Positions 54,701 through 61,972 of a DNA stretch of 64,000 nt are shown here, one piece after another. The notes beneath the pieces were generated by a model. It saw only the letters and a program-made list of their open reading frames with translations, ran no database searches and had not been told where the DNA came from. The stretch's first letter is position 1. Every line of letters begins with the position of its first letter. This DNA is from Bacteroidota bacterium (GTDB taxonomy: Bacteria > Bacteroidota > Bacteroidia > B-17B0 > Aurantibacillaceae), in the NCBI GenBank assembly GCA_016185125.1, contig JACPOC010000022.1:124001-188000 (forward strand). Direction: 5' to 3'. Made by a program: the position numbers and the translations under genes.

Positions 54701-55336
54701 GCCTCTCAAATAGCGGGCGGAAAATTTGTGTTAGTAACAGGCGATAGCACCGGACATGGTGTGCCGGGGGCTATGATGTGCATGCTGAATATTTCCTGTA
54801 TAAATGAAGCGGTAAACGAGCGTAAATACACAAGCCCTGCCGCTATTTTAAATCATGCCCGTCAGCGAATTATTTCTTCTTTATCGGAAGATGGAAGCGA
54901 AGAAGGCGGAAAGGATGGAATGGATTGCAGCGTTACTATTTTTGATATTAAGAACAAAAAACTCTCCTTTGCCGCGGCCAATAATCCGGTGTGGATTGTT
55001 CGGGAAAACAAAGCGGGCGGGCAGCATGAATTGATTGTTTTAAAAGCCGATAGAATGCCGGTGGGCAAACATTCGCGCGACAACATTGCATTCACCGAAC
55101 AAACTTTTGATTTGTTGCCGGGCGATATGGTGTATGCTTTAACCGATGGTTACTGCGACCAGTTTGGCGGACCAAGACAAAAAAAGTTTACTTACCGCAG
55201 GTTAAAAGAGATTCTGGTAGATATTTCACAACAATCACCAAAAGAGCAAAAAGCATTTTTACTGCGCACCTTTGAAAAATGGCGGGGCACTCAGGAGCAG
55301 GTAGATGACGTTTTAATTATTGGGGTGAGGATCTAG
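54701..55336 (+). pseudogene. SpoIIE/PP2C phosphatase domain downstream of the TGA
   Basis: The same frame continues without another stop to TAG 55334-55336 (211 codons). It starts ASQIAGGKFVLVTGDSTGHGVPGAMM, the usual continuation of DIVSGDFYW, and carries GKDGMDCSV, FAAANNPVW, ALTDGYCDQFGG and a final VDDVLIIGVRI, the PP2C/SpoIIE metal-binding and core strands. A separate start near 54728 would lose the first metal-binding strand. Read-through, an error or a real nonsense mutation are all possible. Confidence 0.75.
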
Positions 55337-55348
55337 AGATGAGCAGGT

Positions 55349-55395
55349 TTTTTAAAAATGAAGAATTACTCTAAAACAATCTTGCTGTTAAAGAC
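55349..55395 (-). pseudogene. Tail remnant of a T9SS protein gene
   Basis: Read on the minus strand, the sequence encodes VFNSKIVLE and a TAA (55368-55366), followed by TTCTTCATTTTTAAAAA. The end of the T9SS gene at 59729 reads SKIIIE, TAA and TTCTTCATTTTAAAAA. The two are alike over about 35 bases. I take this as a leftover of a T9SS C-terminal domain. It is too short for certainty. Confidence 0.35.
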
Positions 55396-55880
55396 TAGTT
55401 GCCCGTTTTCTCTTTCTGTTTTTTATCTTTACGGGTTCCTATACCATAACCTACACCAGTGCCCACCGCACCACCAATTATGCCACCTACAATGGCGCCT
55501 TTTCCTTTGTTTTTACTTGTAGCCGCCCCGGTAACTGCACCCGCAACTACCCCGGCACCACCGCCTATAATTGCTCCTTTTTTAGCATTACTCATTTTTT
55601 TCTTTTTCGAATCGCCGGAAGAATTCTCGTTTGTGTTATTACCTCCGTTAGCTTCTGCCGTGGAAGTGCCTTGATTTACGACCTTATTTTTACGCGAAGC
55701 TTTTTTTTCATCCGCACGTACTGCGTTCATAGAATCAATAGTTCTTTGTTTGGCCAAGGCAACAGTGTTAACCATGTTAACTGAATCCAATACAGTCTCT
55801 TTTGCTTCTTCAGCTGCTTTTTTAGAATCACCGCAAGATACCATTGCTAACAACAGGCTTAAAGTTAAATAATTTTTCAT
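55395..55880 (-). CDS. Glycine-zipper lipoprotein
   Basis: The 161-residue product has a lipobox (AMVSC, Cys near 16), a helical Glu/Lys/Ala region (20-65), a low-complexity Asn/Lys stretch (66-98) and a glycine-zipper pair (about 102-150: KGAIIGGGAGVVAGAVTGA and KGAIVGGIIGGAVGTGVGYGIG, cited in part) followed by a basic tail. Glycine-zipper lipoproteins usually sit in the outer membrane with the hairpin in the lipid. Function is unknown. It is the last gene of the minus-strand run that begins with the sigma gene. Confidence 0.7.
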   Translation of the reverse strand: MKNYLTLSLLLAMVSCGDSKKAAEEAKETVLDSVNMVNTVALAKQRTIDSMNAVRADEKKASRKNKVVNQGTSTAEANGGNNTNENSSGDSKKKKMSNAKKGAIIGGGAGVVAGAVTGAATSKNKGKGAIVGGIIGGAVGTGVGYGIGTRKDKKQKEKTGN

Positions 55881-55903
55881 GGTGTGTGTTTTTTGATTTA
55901 TTT

Positions 55904-56179
55904 TTATTTTAAATTTTCTTTCGTTAAAAATACCTCTTTATTTACTATTCTTAATGTTTTACACAAACGGTTGGTGGCATTAATAAAAATGGTTCTTTGC
56001 CTTTCCGCCGTAACCCCTGTTAGGGGAATTAATTCTTCAAAGGTTTTGTTGTTTAACAAAACTTCTTTTAAAATAATTTGCTCCAACTTGGTTAATGAAT
56101 TGCTTCCTAATGGCAGTACGCTCATTAATAATTTCTGTACACTTTTATTTAATATATTTTCTTTATAATTCATTTCCAT
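55904..56179 (-). CDS. Small helix-turn-helix protein, sigma region 4-like
   Basis: The 91-residue protein has no signal peptide. Residues about 29-78 read LTKLEQIILKEVLL..NKTFEELIPLTGVTAERQRTIF..AT.RLCKTL, with the layout of a sigma-70 region 4 helix-turn-helix (acidic first helix, TxxER turn, Arg/Thr recognition helix, RL..L end). It has no region 2, so it is not a full sigma factor. It could be an orphan DNA-binding regulator of the neighbouring envelope genes. I do not recognise a named family. Confidence 0.55.
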   Translation of the reverse strand: MEMNYKENILNKSVQKLLMSVLPLGSNSLTKLEQIILKEVLLNNKTFEELIPLTGVTAERQRTIFINATNRLCKTLRIVNKEVFLTKENLK

Positions 56180-56227
56180 ATAAATTTTATAATTGGGTAT
56201 GAATTAACCAAATGCTCAATTTAAAAC

Positions 56228-56614
56228 TTAGGAAACCCCATTATTACCCTTAAATTTATAGTACATTGTTTTTACATAGGTTTGACTAAGAATTAAGTAA
56301 CGTTTGGTTTCGTAAATAATAATGGGGGAGTGTTTTTGTATTTTTTCCAATAACACAATATGTTTTTTAGATTCTAAAATAAAATCTACAATTAATAAAA
56401 CACAAAAACCTATCATCACGGAAATGATCATTTCAATCATATTATAGTTTTCAGAATTTAAAACAGTTTTTTCGGCAGTTAAACCCCATAAATTTTCTGC
56501 ATTTTTTTTATCAAAAAAGGTTGCGGTTAAGCGTGATGCCCATAAGCCCATTATAAAGCCCATAAAGCGACTGATCCCTTGATTAATAATATGTTTTATA
56601 ATCTTCTTTTTCAT
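56228..56614 (-). CDS. Small membrane protein of unknown function
   Basis: The 128-residue product has a basic N-terminus, one weak hydrophobic segment (about 15-30) and one strong helix (about 62-82), then a basic, aromatic tail. No family is recognised. It is preceded by the barrel gene at 9 bases and followed by the helix-turn-helix gene at about 50 bases on the same strand, so it is probably part of one transcript. Confidence 0.55.
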   Translation of the reverse strand: MKKKIIKHIINQGISRFMGFIMGLWASRLTATFFDKKNAENLWGLTAEKTVLNSENYNMIEMIISVMIGFCVLLIVDFILESKKHIVLLEKIQKHSPIIIYETKRYLILSQTYVKTMYYKFKGNNGVS

Positions 56615-56623
56615 AATCGTTTT

Positions 56624-57214
56624 TTATTTGAGAATATACCTGAAAGAAAGGCTTCCATCAATAAAGCTGTCGCCGCCGCCCACAAAATCAAAATAAGGTA
56701 GTAGATCAACTCCCAATGTAAAAGGTATTTTATCAAATTTATATTCCAAACCAAAAATTCCTATTACGCCGATGGTCATTACTGTTCGGTTTTGATAGTA
56801 GGGATCACCTTCATGATCCCATCTATAATAATAGCCATTATAAAATCCTAAGCGCCCGCCAACACCGTATTCAAGCGCGAGGTTAGACACCCCAAATATT
56901 GGTGCCGTATGTAATTCGTACAAAGCCGCTAGTGATAAGCCGCGCCATCTTGAGCCGATAATGCCTTCGATAGCAGATTTACTTCCTATAAAATGTTTAA
57001 CAGATAATCCGGAGGTAAATCCTCCCCGCAAGCCAATACCCGTTTTATAACTATAGCCGCTGCCTGATGAACCTGAGAAAGAACCGCTGTGGCTTTCCTT
57101 TTTATCTTTCTTTTTTTCCTTGTCATCAAATATCCCTTGCGCTTTAGCGTTACACATTGAACCTAACACAAGCAAAATAACAGATATTGCAATTAGCGAT
57201 TTAATTGTCTTCAT
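56624..57214 (-). CDS. Small outer-membrane beta-barrel protein
   Basis: The 196-residue product has a signal peptide (1-25, cut after AKA), a Lys/Asp/Ser-rich linker (30-52) and about eight amphipathic strands (from YKTGIGLRGGF to GSLSFRYILK) with aromatic girdles and a C-terminal aromatic/Lys end. It resembles the small barrels of Bacteroidota, whose role is unknown. It lies between the lipoprotein and the small membrane-protein gene on the same strand. Confidence 0.65.
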   Translation of the reverse strand: MKTIKSLIAISVILLVLGSMCNAKAQGIFDDKEKKKDKKESHSGSFSGSSGSGYSYKTGIGLRGGFTSGLSVKHFIGSKSAIEGIIGSRWRGLSLAALYELHTAPIFGVSNLALEYGVGGRLGFYNGYYYRWDHEGDPYYQNRTVMTIGVIGIFGLEYKFDKIPFTLGVDLLPYFDFVGGGDSFIDGSLSFRYILK

Positions 57215-57242
57215 AGTTTATATTTTTTAGTGAATTAGTAAT

Positions 57243-57800
57243 TTATTTGTTGTTCACCCAATATGGTCTATCGGTTATTAACCAACCCCGTTTGGAATTA
57301 ACACATTCGCCAATTTTTATTTTGTATTTATTATTATTGTGTACAAAATAAACATCAACCGCTGCCATTTGTAAATTATCTTTTTTATTGATGCTGTATT
57401 CAGCGTGATCGAATTTAGCATCCTTCCATACAACATTTTCTTTCAAGGCGCTGTTAAATACCTGGTCAAATCCTGTTTTAGAAGAGATCATTATTTTTTT
57501 TACTGTTTCGCCCATTTTTGCCTCCAGTTGTTTTTTCTTTTCAGCAGGGCCATTATACTTTTGCGCTATCTCTTCCACATCATCGCGTAGGGGTAACAGG
57601 TTGGTAAATTTTTCGAAAGAGTTTTGTTTTAAACAAAGAATAACCGAAGCTCCTAATTTATCAAGGGTTTCATTCGAAATATCCGTTATGGACTCTAATT
57701 CACTTACTTCGGTAATTGAATTAACAGAAGTGATTTCATGTTCTTTTTCATGATTACAGGAAAAAAGAAAGAGGGCGCTTAATAGTAGCAATTGTTTCAT
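57243..57800 (-). CDS. Lipoprotein of unknown function
   Basis: The 185-residue product has a lipobox (FLFSC, Cys near 15) and an acidic mature start that can be sorted to the outer membrane. A helical part with FTNLLPLRDDVEEIAQKY (about 68-85) and a beta part with VDVYFVHNNNKYKIKIGEC and RGWLITDRPYWV near the end follow. Segments 140-180 resemble small NTF2-like or SnoaL-like lipoproteins only in outline. No family is recognised. It is separated from fecR by 225 bases in which I see nothing. Confidence 0.6.
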   Translation of the reverse strand: MKQLLLLSALFLFSCNHEKEHEITSVNSITEVSELESITDISNETLDKLGASVILCLKQNSFEKFTNLLPLRDDVEEIAQKYNGPAEKKKQLEAKMGETVKKIMISSKTGFDQVFNSALKENVVWKDAKFDHAEYSINKKDNLQMAAVDVYFVHNNNKYKIKIGECVNSKRGWLITDRPYWVNNK

Positions 57801-58025
57801 GTTTAGATATTTATTGTTTTAATTGTTATATGGAATACGCCATACATCATTTGTGTTGGTTGGATAGATACATGGTTATTTCTTAATTTATTTTTGACTC
57901 ATTAGTTTGTTAAGTTGGGCACAGACTCTGGGTATGTTTTCAAGTTCAGGATCATTATAGTTTTTATTTTTGTTTGAGCAACGCTATTATAAAAATATGT
58001 TTTTCTCTAACAGATTTCGTAATTT

Positions 58026-58877
58026 CTATTTTTTCCGCAAGCCTCTTTTAATTTTATTTACCGCATTGTTTAATTCTTTTTCAATATCTGAACCTTTGCC
58101 AAAACGTTTCCACCAGAAATTTTTATTTTTATTTTTTTCTCTTTTGTAGTTTTTATCTTTTTTATGAAACTGAGCCTTATCGTCCGCCTGTAGTTTAATG
58201 GCTAAAGCCGGAGGGGAATTCTGTTCACTAAAGGCAACCTTTCCTTCAAACACAACTAACTCCACATGCTCATCTTCCTCATTAGCCTTTACATTAAACG
58301 TAGTGCCCAATACACGTACCTGCATGCCACCTGCATACACAATAAAGGGTTTCCCGGTTTTGCGCACTTCAAAATACCCCTCGCCCTTTAAATATGTCAT
58401 TCGGGCAGTATCTGCAAATTGTTTTGCATACAACACTTCCGAATTTTTATTTAAAACCACTTTGCTGCTATCCGGCAAATAAAATACAGCCGCACTATCC
58501 GCGGTTTTAAAAGCAAGCAGCTCTAATTTTTGTGCAGAGGCGCCCTCTTTAAACCAAACTTGCTTTAACACAAAAGCCAACAGTACTATGCTTATAAGTA
58601 CGGCGGCCATCTTTGCTACCCTAATCAAAGGAAACGAGATTATTTTTGCCGAATGCTGAGTTGTTATATTTGTTTTAAGTTTTTCCCATTCAGCAACCAT
58701 ATCGGGAGTGTACTCTGGATACAGGTTTCCCGAATGTATCCAGATTTTTTCAAACTCCTTAAATGTTTTTTGATTGTCATTTGAAAAATTTACCCATGAA
58801 TCAAATTCAATTGCTTCCTTGGCGCTAAGCTCGCCCGAAAGTTTTTTTACAATAAGATTCAGTTGTAATTCGTTCAT
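58026..58877 (-). CDS. FecR-family anti-sigma factor, short form
   Basis: The 283-residue protein has a cytosolic N-terminal anti-sigma part (about 1-80), one transmembrane helix (about 88-107) and a periplasmic FecR domain (about 120-240) with FYLPDSSKVVLNKNSEV, YLKGEGYFEVRKTGKPFIVYAGG and VRVLGTTFNVKANEED, cited in parts. The DUF4974/STN-like C-terminal domain usual in Bacteroidota FecR is missing. In its place is a Lys/Asn-rich basic tail (about 243-283). It should bind and control the sigma factor encoded upstream. No SusC/FecA-type receptor gene is adjacent. Confidence 0.85.
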   Translation of the reverse strand: MNELQLNLIVKKLSGELSAKEAIEFDSWVNFSNDNQKTFKEFEKIWIHSGNLYPEYTPDMVAEWEKLKTNITTQHSAKIISFPLIRVAKMAAVLISIVLLAFVLKQVWFKEGASAQKLELLAFKTADSAAVFYLPDSSKVVLNKNSEVLYAKQFADTARMTYLKGEGYFEVRKTGKPFIVYAGGMQVRVLGTTFNVKANEEDEHVELVVFEGKVAFSEQNSPPALAIKLQADDKAQFHKKDKNYKREKNKNKNFWWKRFGKGSDIEKELNNAVNKIKRGLRKK

Positions 58878-59015
58878 AAATTGTGCCTATATTAATACGA
58901 CAGTTGAAAAAGCGTTTACCACTACCCGTACTGTAATTTATTTTTACCTAAAGGGCATAAAGCGCTGTAAAACAATTAGTTAAATTGTATTTACTAATAA
59001 TTTAATAGTTAGGAA

Positions 59016-59585
59016 TCAGGAAAGAAAATGCAGCAGAGTTGTTAATCCGCCGGAAATAGAAATAATAAAAAATTCTTTTGAAAGATAGGGCTTTAGGCTT
59101 GCACGCATACTGGAAAGTGCTTTAACCATTTGATTTTCTACCGTGTTTACTGAAATGTTGAGTTGTTCGGCAATTTGTTTATAGCGCAACCCCTCGTATC
59201 GGTTAAGAATAAAAATGGCGCGGCATTTAGGAGGCAATCTTAACAAGGTACGCTCAATAAGGGCTTCCAGTTCTTTAACACGAATGTTTTCCGGGATATT
59301 GTTTTGAGAAGACCAGGTTGTGGCCTTTATCTCATTCACAAAACGTAAATGTTGTTTTTTGCCTTCTATAAAATTAAAACTGGCATTAGCGGTGGATTTA
59401 TAAAGATAGCCCTCAAGAGATGTTTTTATATTAAGATCATTTCTTTTATTCCAAAGCTTAAGAAAAACATTTTGAACAATATCCATTGCCGAATCTTGAT
59501 CCTGCGTTATTCTGTAAGCAGTATTGCATAATTTCTTATGGTTAGCTTTAAAAATCTCTTCATATTCTATTAAGGAAAGTGTCAT
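59016..59585 (-). CDS. ECF RNA polymerase sigma-70 factor
   Basis: From ATG 59585 the product is 189 residues: sigma region 2 (about 20-85, with YRITQDQDSAMDIVQNVFLKLW, cited in part), a linker, and region 4 (about 120-165, LPPKCRAIFILNRYEGLRYKQIAEQLNIS with the helix-turn-helix, cited in part). A hydrophobic segment IISISGGLTTLLHFLS ends the protein, as in many Bacteroidota ECF factors. Region 3 is absent, as expected. A divergent-looking leader with a TTG-N20-TACCTTCG promoter sits directly before it. It is co-directional with fecR, 138 bases downstream. Confidence 0.9.
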   Translation of the reverse strand: MTLSLIEYEEIFKANHKKLCNTAYRITQDQDSAMDIVQNVFLKLWNKRNDLNIKTSLEGYLYKSTANASFNFIEGKKQHLRFVNEIKATTWSSQNNIPENIRVKELEALIERTLLRLPPKCRAIFILNRYEGLRYKQIAEQLNISVNTVENQMVKALSSMRASLKPYLSKEFFIISISGGLTTLLHFLS

Positions 59586-59593
59586 TTCAAATA

Positions 59594-59624
59594 CGAAGGT
59601 ATACTTTTTGAGAAATAAATGCAA
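59594..59624 (-). promoter_or_regulatory. Candidate promoter of the ECF sigma gene
   Basis: On the minus strand TTG (59624-59622), a 20-base spacer and TACCTTCG (59601-59594) resemble the Bacteroidota pattern. It ends nine bases before the ATG at 59585. This also makes a longer frame from 59624 unlikely. Confidence 0.35.
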
Positions 59625-59728
59625 TGAATAAAAAACGGATTTACTGTGCGAGTTCTTTTAAGAAATTATCTTTATTATTAGGAGACTTTCGAGAACCTCA
59701 AGCCATATTGGCTTTTTAAAATGAAGAA

Positions 59729-61333
59729 TTACTCTATAATAATTTTGCTAACTTCACTCGCGCTACCCGTATTAATCTGCACAAAATAAATCCCCTTTGG
59801 GTATTGGCTTATATTTAAGGTTTCGTTAAAGGTAGTACCTTGGTTAATAATGCTTTTGGTATAAATTAATTGTCCTAATATATTTTCAATTCTTAATTCT
59901 ACTTTTTTAATTCTTGAACTACTTTGTATTGTAATAATGTCACCTGTGGGATTGGGATAAAGAGTAAATAGTTGAACTAAATTTTTTAAGTCAGATAATC
60001 CCACAACTTCTGTGGCTTGGGTGACCATAGTAACAAACATTTCACCATAATTGTTTTCATCATAAATAAAATTTCCGAAACCTACTTTTCCCGCCACATC
60101 ACCGGTAATAAAAATCTTGTCTCCGTTTATTGCTATTGAATTAGCACCTGCCCCTGTAAAACCCGATGTACCAGTGAGATTAATTGAGTTTTGTATCCAT
60201 TTTAAATTATAATTTTTGTCATACTTTGCAACAAACATCATTTTTTTGGTGGTATTAAAAATTTGTCCTCCGAAATCGACAGTATCGTTTATTCCCCCTG
60301 CTATATAAATATACTGGCCGGCACATTTTATTTCTTGAAAATAATAAGCGTTTTTGGTGGCCTTATACCACTGGAGCGCGCCGTTTTGATCAAGCTTTAT
60401 GGTTGCGCCTCCATATTGATTTAAAGAAATACCATCAAATGATAAGGAATATGTATCGATAACTAGCATATAAAGCTCCGTCCCTTCCGCATTAGTTGCA
60501 AGGCTTTTTATTGCAGGGCTACCTGCCAGTCCGTACCTATTAAAAATTTTAGCCCAAAGTAAATTTTTATCAGTACCGTATTTGCATACAAAATCGTTAC
60601 CGCTATTTCCTTTTAACTTAAAGGGATTGCCTGTAGATGCACTTATTACTACTGAATCGCAGAAGGAGCCGGATACATAACAGTTTCCAAGAGAGTCCAG
60701 GTTCAAGGCTGTGCCATAAGAATATTTAAGCCCGTCTGTTTGCGCGCGCCATTGGCAGATATTATTTTCATCGAAATTAGCAAGAAAAAAACCGTTTTTA
60801 TCAAAGGCTATATTATCAAGGGTTGTAGGATAAGCCCATCCTATGGAACCTATAAGCCAGTAACCGCCTTCCGGCGCGCATTTTATGGCTTTAGGGCCAA
60901 CTAATGATAAGCTACGCGCAAACACGCAATACCCCACAGAATTGTATTTAACTATATATCCCGTACCGTATTGGGAATTACTAACAAGTGTTTGTCCGCT
61001 AAAAGTAGCCGATACTAAATATCTTCCGGCTGCGTAAATATTTCCATTTTTATCAATATCGCAGTAAATATCCAAAACTCCTTCTAAAGTATCTGTCCAT
61101 AATAATCCCCCAATTGAGGAATATTTGGATAAAAAAGATCCGTTGGGATTCGATGCGCCGTGATCGGAATTTCGACAAACACCTGCTACATATACATTGC
61201 CTTGATTGTCATTGCCTACCCAAGTTCCTTGAGTATGTTGTGAATACTGGGCGGAATTGAACCAGTCAAAGGTCTGAGCTTGTCCGAAGTAGCCGAAAAA
61301 AATGCATAAAGTATAAAGCGTTGTTTTTTTCAT
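59729..61333 (-). CDS. T9SS-exported beta-propeller-like protein
   Basis: The 534-residue product has a signal peptide (1-19, cut after GQA). A long part made of repeated units (about 30-430) of the type G-N-x-Y-V-A-G ... F-x-x-x-x-L ... (F/Y)-x-x-K-Y follows, as in SBBP/beta-propeller proteins. The T9SS sorting domain (about 455-534) has LYPNPTGDIITI, VELRIENILGQLIYT and PKGIYFVQINTG, ending SKIIIE. It should be secreted and attached or released at the cell surface. The ligand is unknown. Bracketed by the sigma gene and the divergent glycoside hydrolase. Confidence 0.82.
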   Translation of the reverse strand: MKKTTLYTLCIFFGYFGQAQTFDWFNSAQYSQHTQGTWVGNDNQGNVYVAGVCRNSDHGASNPNGSFLSKYSSIGGLLWTDTLEGVLDIYCDIDKNGNIYAAGRYLVSATFSGQTLVSNSQYGTGYIVKYNSVGYCVFARSLSLVGPKAIKCAPEGGYWLIGSIGWAYPTTLDNIAFDKNGFFLANFDENNICQWRAQTDGLKYSYGTALNLDSLGNCYVSGSFCDSVVISASTGNPFKLKGNSGNDFVCKYGTDKNLLWAKIFNRYGLAGSPAIKSLATNAEGTELYMLVIDTYSLSFDGISLNQYGGATIKLDQNGALQWYKATKNAYYFQEIKCAGQYIYIAGGINDTVDFGGQIFNTTKKMMFVAKYDKNYNLKWIQNSINLTGTSGFTGAGANSIAINGDKIFITGDVAGKVGFGNFIYDENNYGEMFVTMVTQATEVVGLSDLKNLVQLFTLYPNPTGDIITIQSSSRIKKVELRIENILGQLIYTKSIINQGTTFNETLNISQYPKGIYFVQINTGSASEVSKIIIE

Positions 61334-61383
61334 CTATTCGTGTTTAAAATAAAATAAGTATAAAATTATGCCATGACAATATT

Positions 61384-61413
61384 TTGCTGTTAACAATTTT
61401 TCACATATCTTTG
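61384..61413 (+). promoter_or_regulatory. Promoter of the glycoside hydrolase gene
   Basis: TTG at 61384-61386, a 19-base spacer and TATCTTTG at 61406-61413 are an exact match to TTG-N19-TAnnTTTG. It lies 28 bases before the ATG at 61442. Confidence 0.65.
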
Positions 61414-61441
61414 ATTTCAAATACTCAAATATATAAATTTT

Positions 61442-61972
61442 ATGAACAATTTGAAAAAACTAATTTTCTTCAGTATTTTTTTATGCATCGTGCAATTTAA
61501 ATGCTTTGCACAAAACACAATCAATTCCTTAACTTTTGGACAAAATTTTTGGTTTATTAATTTAAAAACCACCCAAGTTGATATAAATTATTTAGATGCT
61601 TATCTGCCTGATATTATCGCAAGCGGGGTAACCAGTGTAAGGATTGGTGGCATTGATGTTAATTGGTATTTTAACAAACTCTCCGCAAGCAATTCTTCTT
61701 TATTAAAAACCTTAATCAAAAAAATAAGAACCGCCAAACCTGGAATGGAAATTCTTGTTCAGGTTGGTTATGATCCTTTTTCCAATTCTAGTATATCGAC
61801 CCAAGCTAGTGCTGCCGCATTAGTCGTACAAGATTTGAATACGAGTTCTGATACCGATCACCACGTTACTTATTGGATGATGAACCCGATGGAAAGTATG
61901 ACCCGGCCAAACCATTTGATTGGGGGTTTGGTTATGACTCTCCAACAGCGGGTGTATCTGCAGCTTCTATAA
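61442..61972 (+). pseudogene. 5' part of a frameshifted secreted glycoside hydrolase
   Basis: ATG 61442 opens a 176-codon frame with a signal peptide (1-24, cut after CFA) and the first half of a (beta/alpha)8 glycosidase of clan GH-A type: LPDIIASGVTSVRIGG near 57 and GMEILVQVGYDPF near 101. The match holds until TYW near residue 144, after which the frame turns to unrelated text and stops at 61970-61972. The true continuation (EPDGKYDP...) is in another frame from 61882. Confidence 0.75.
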
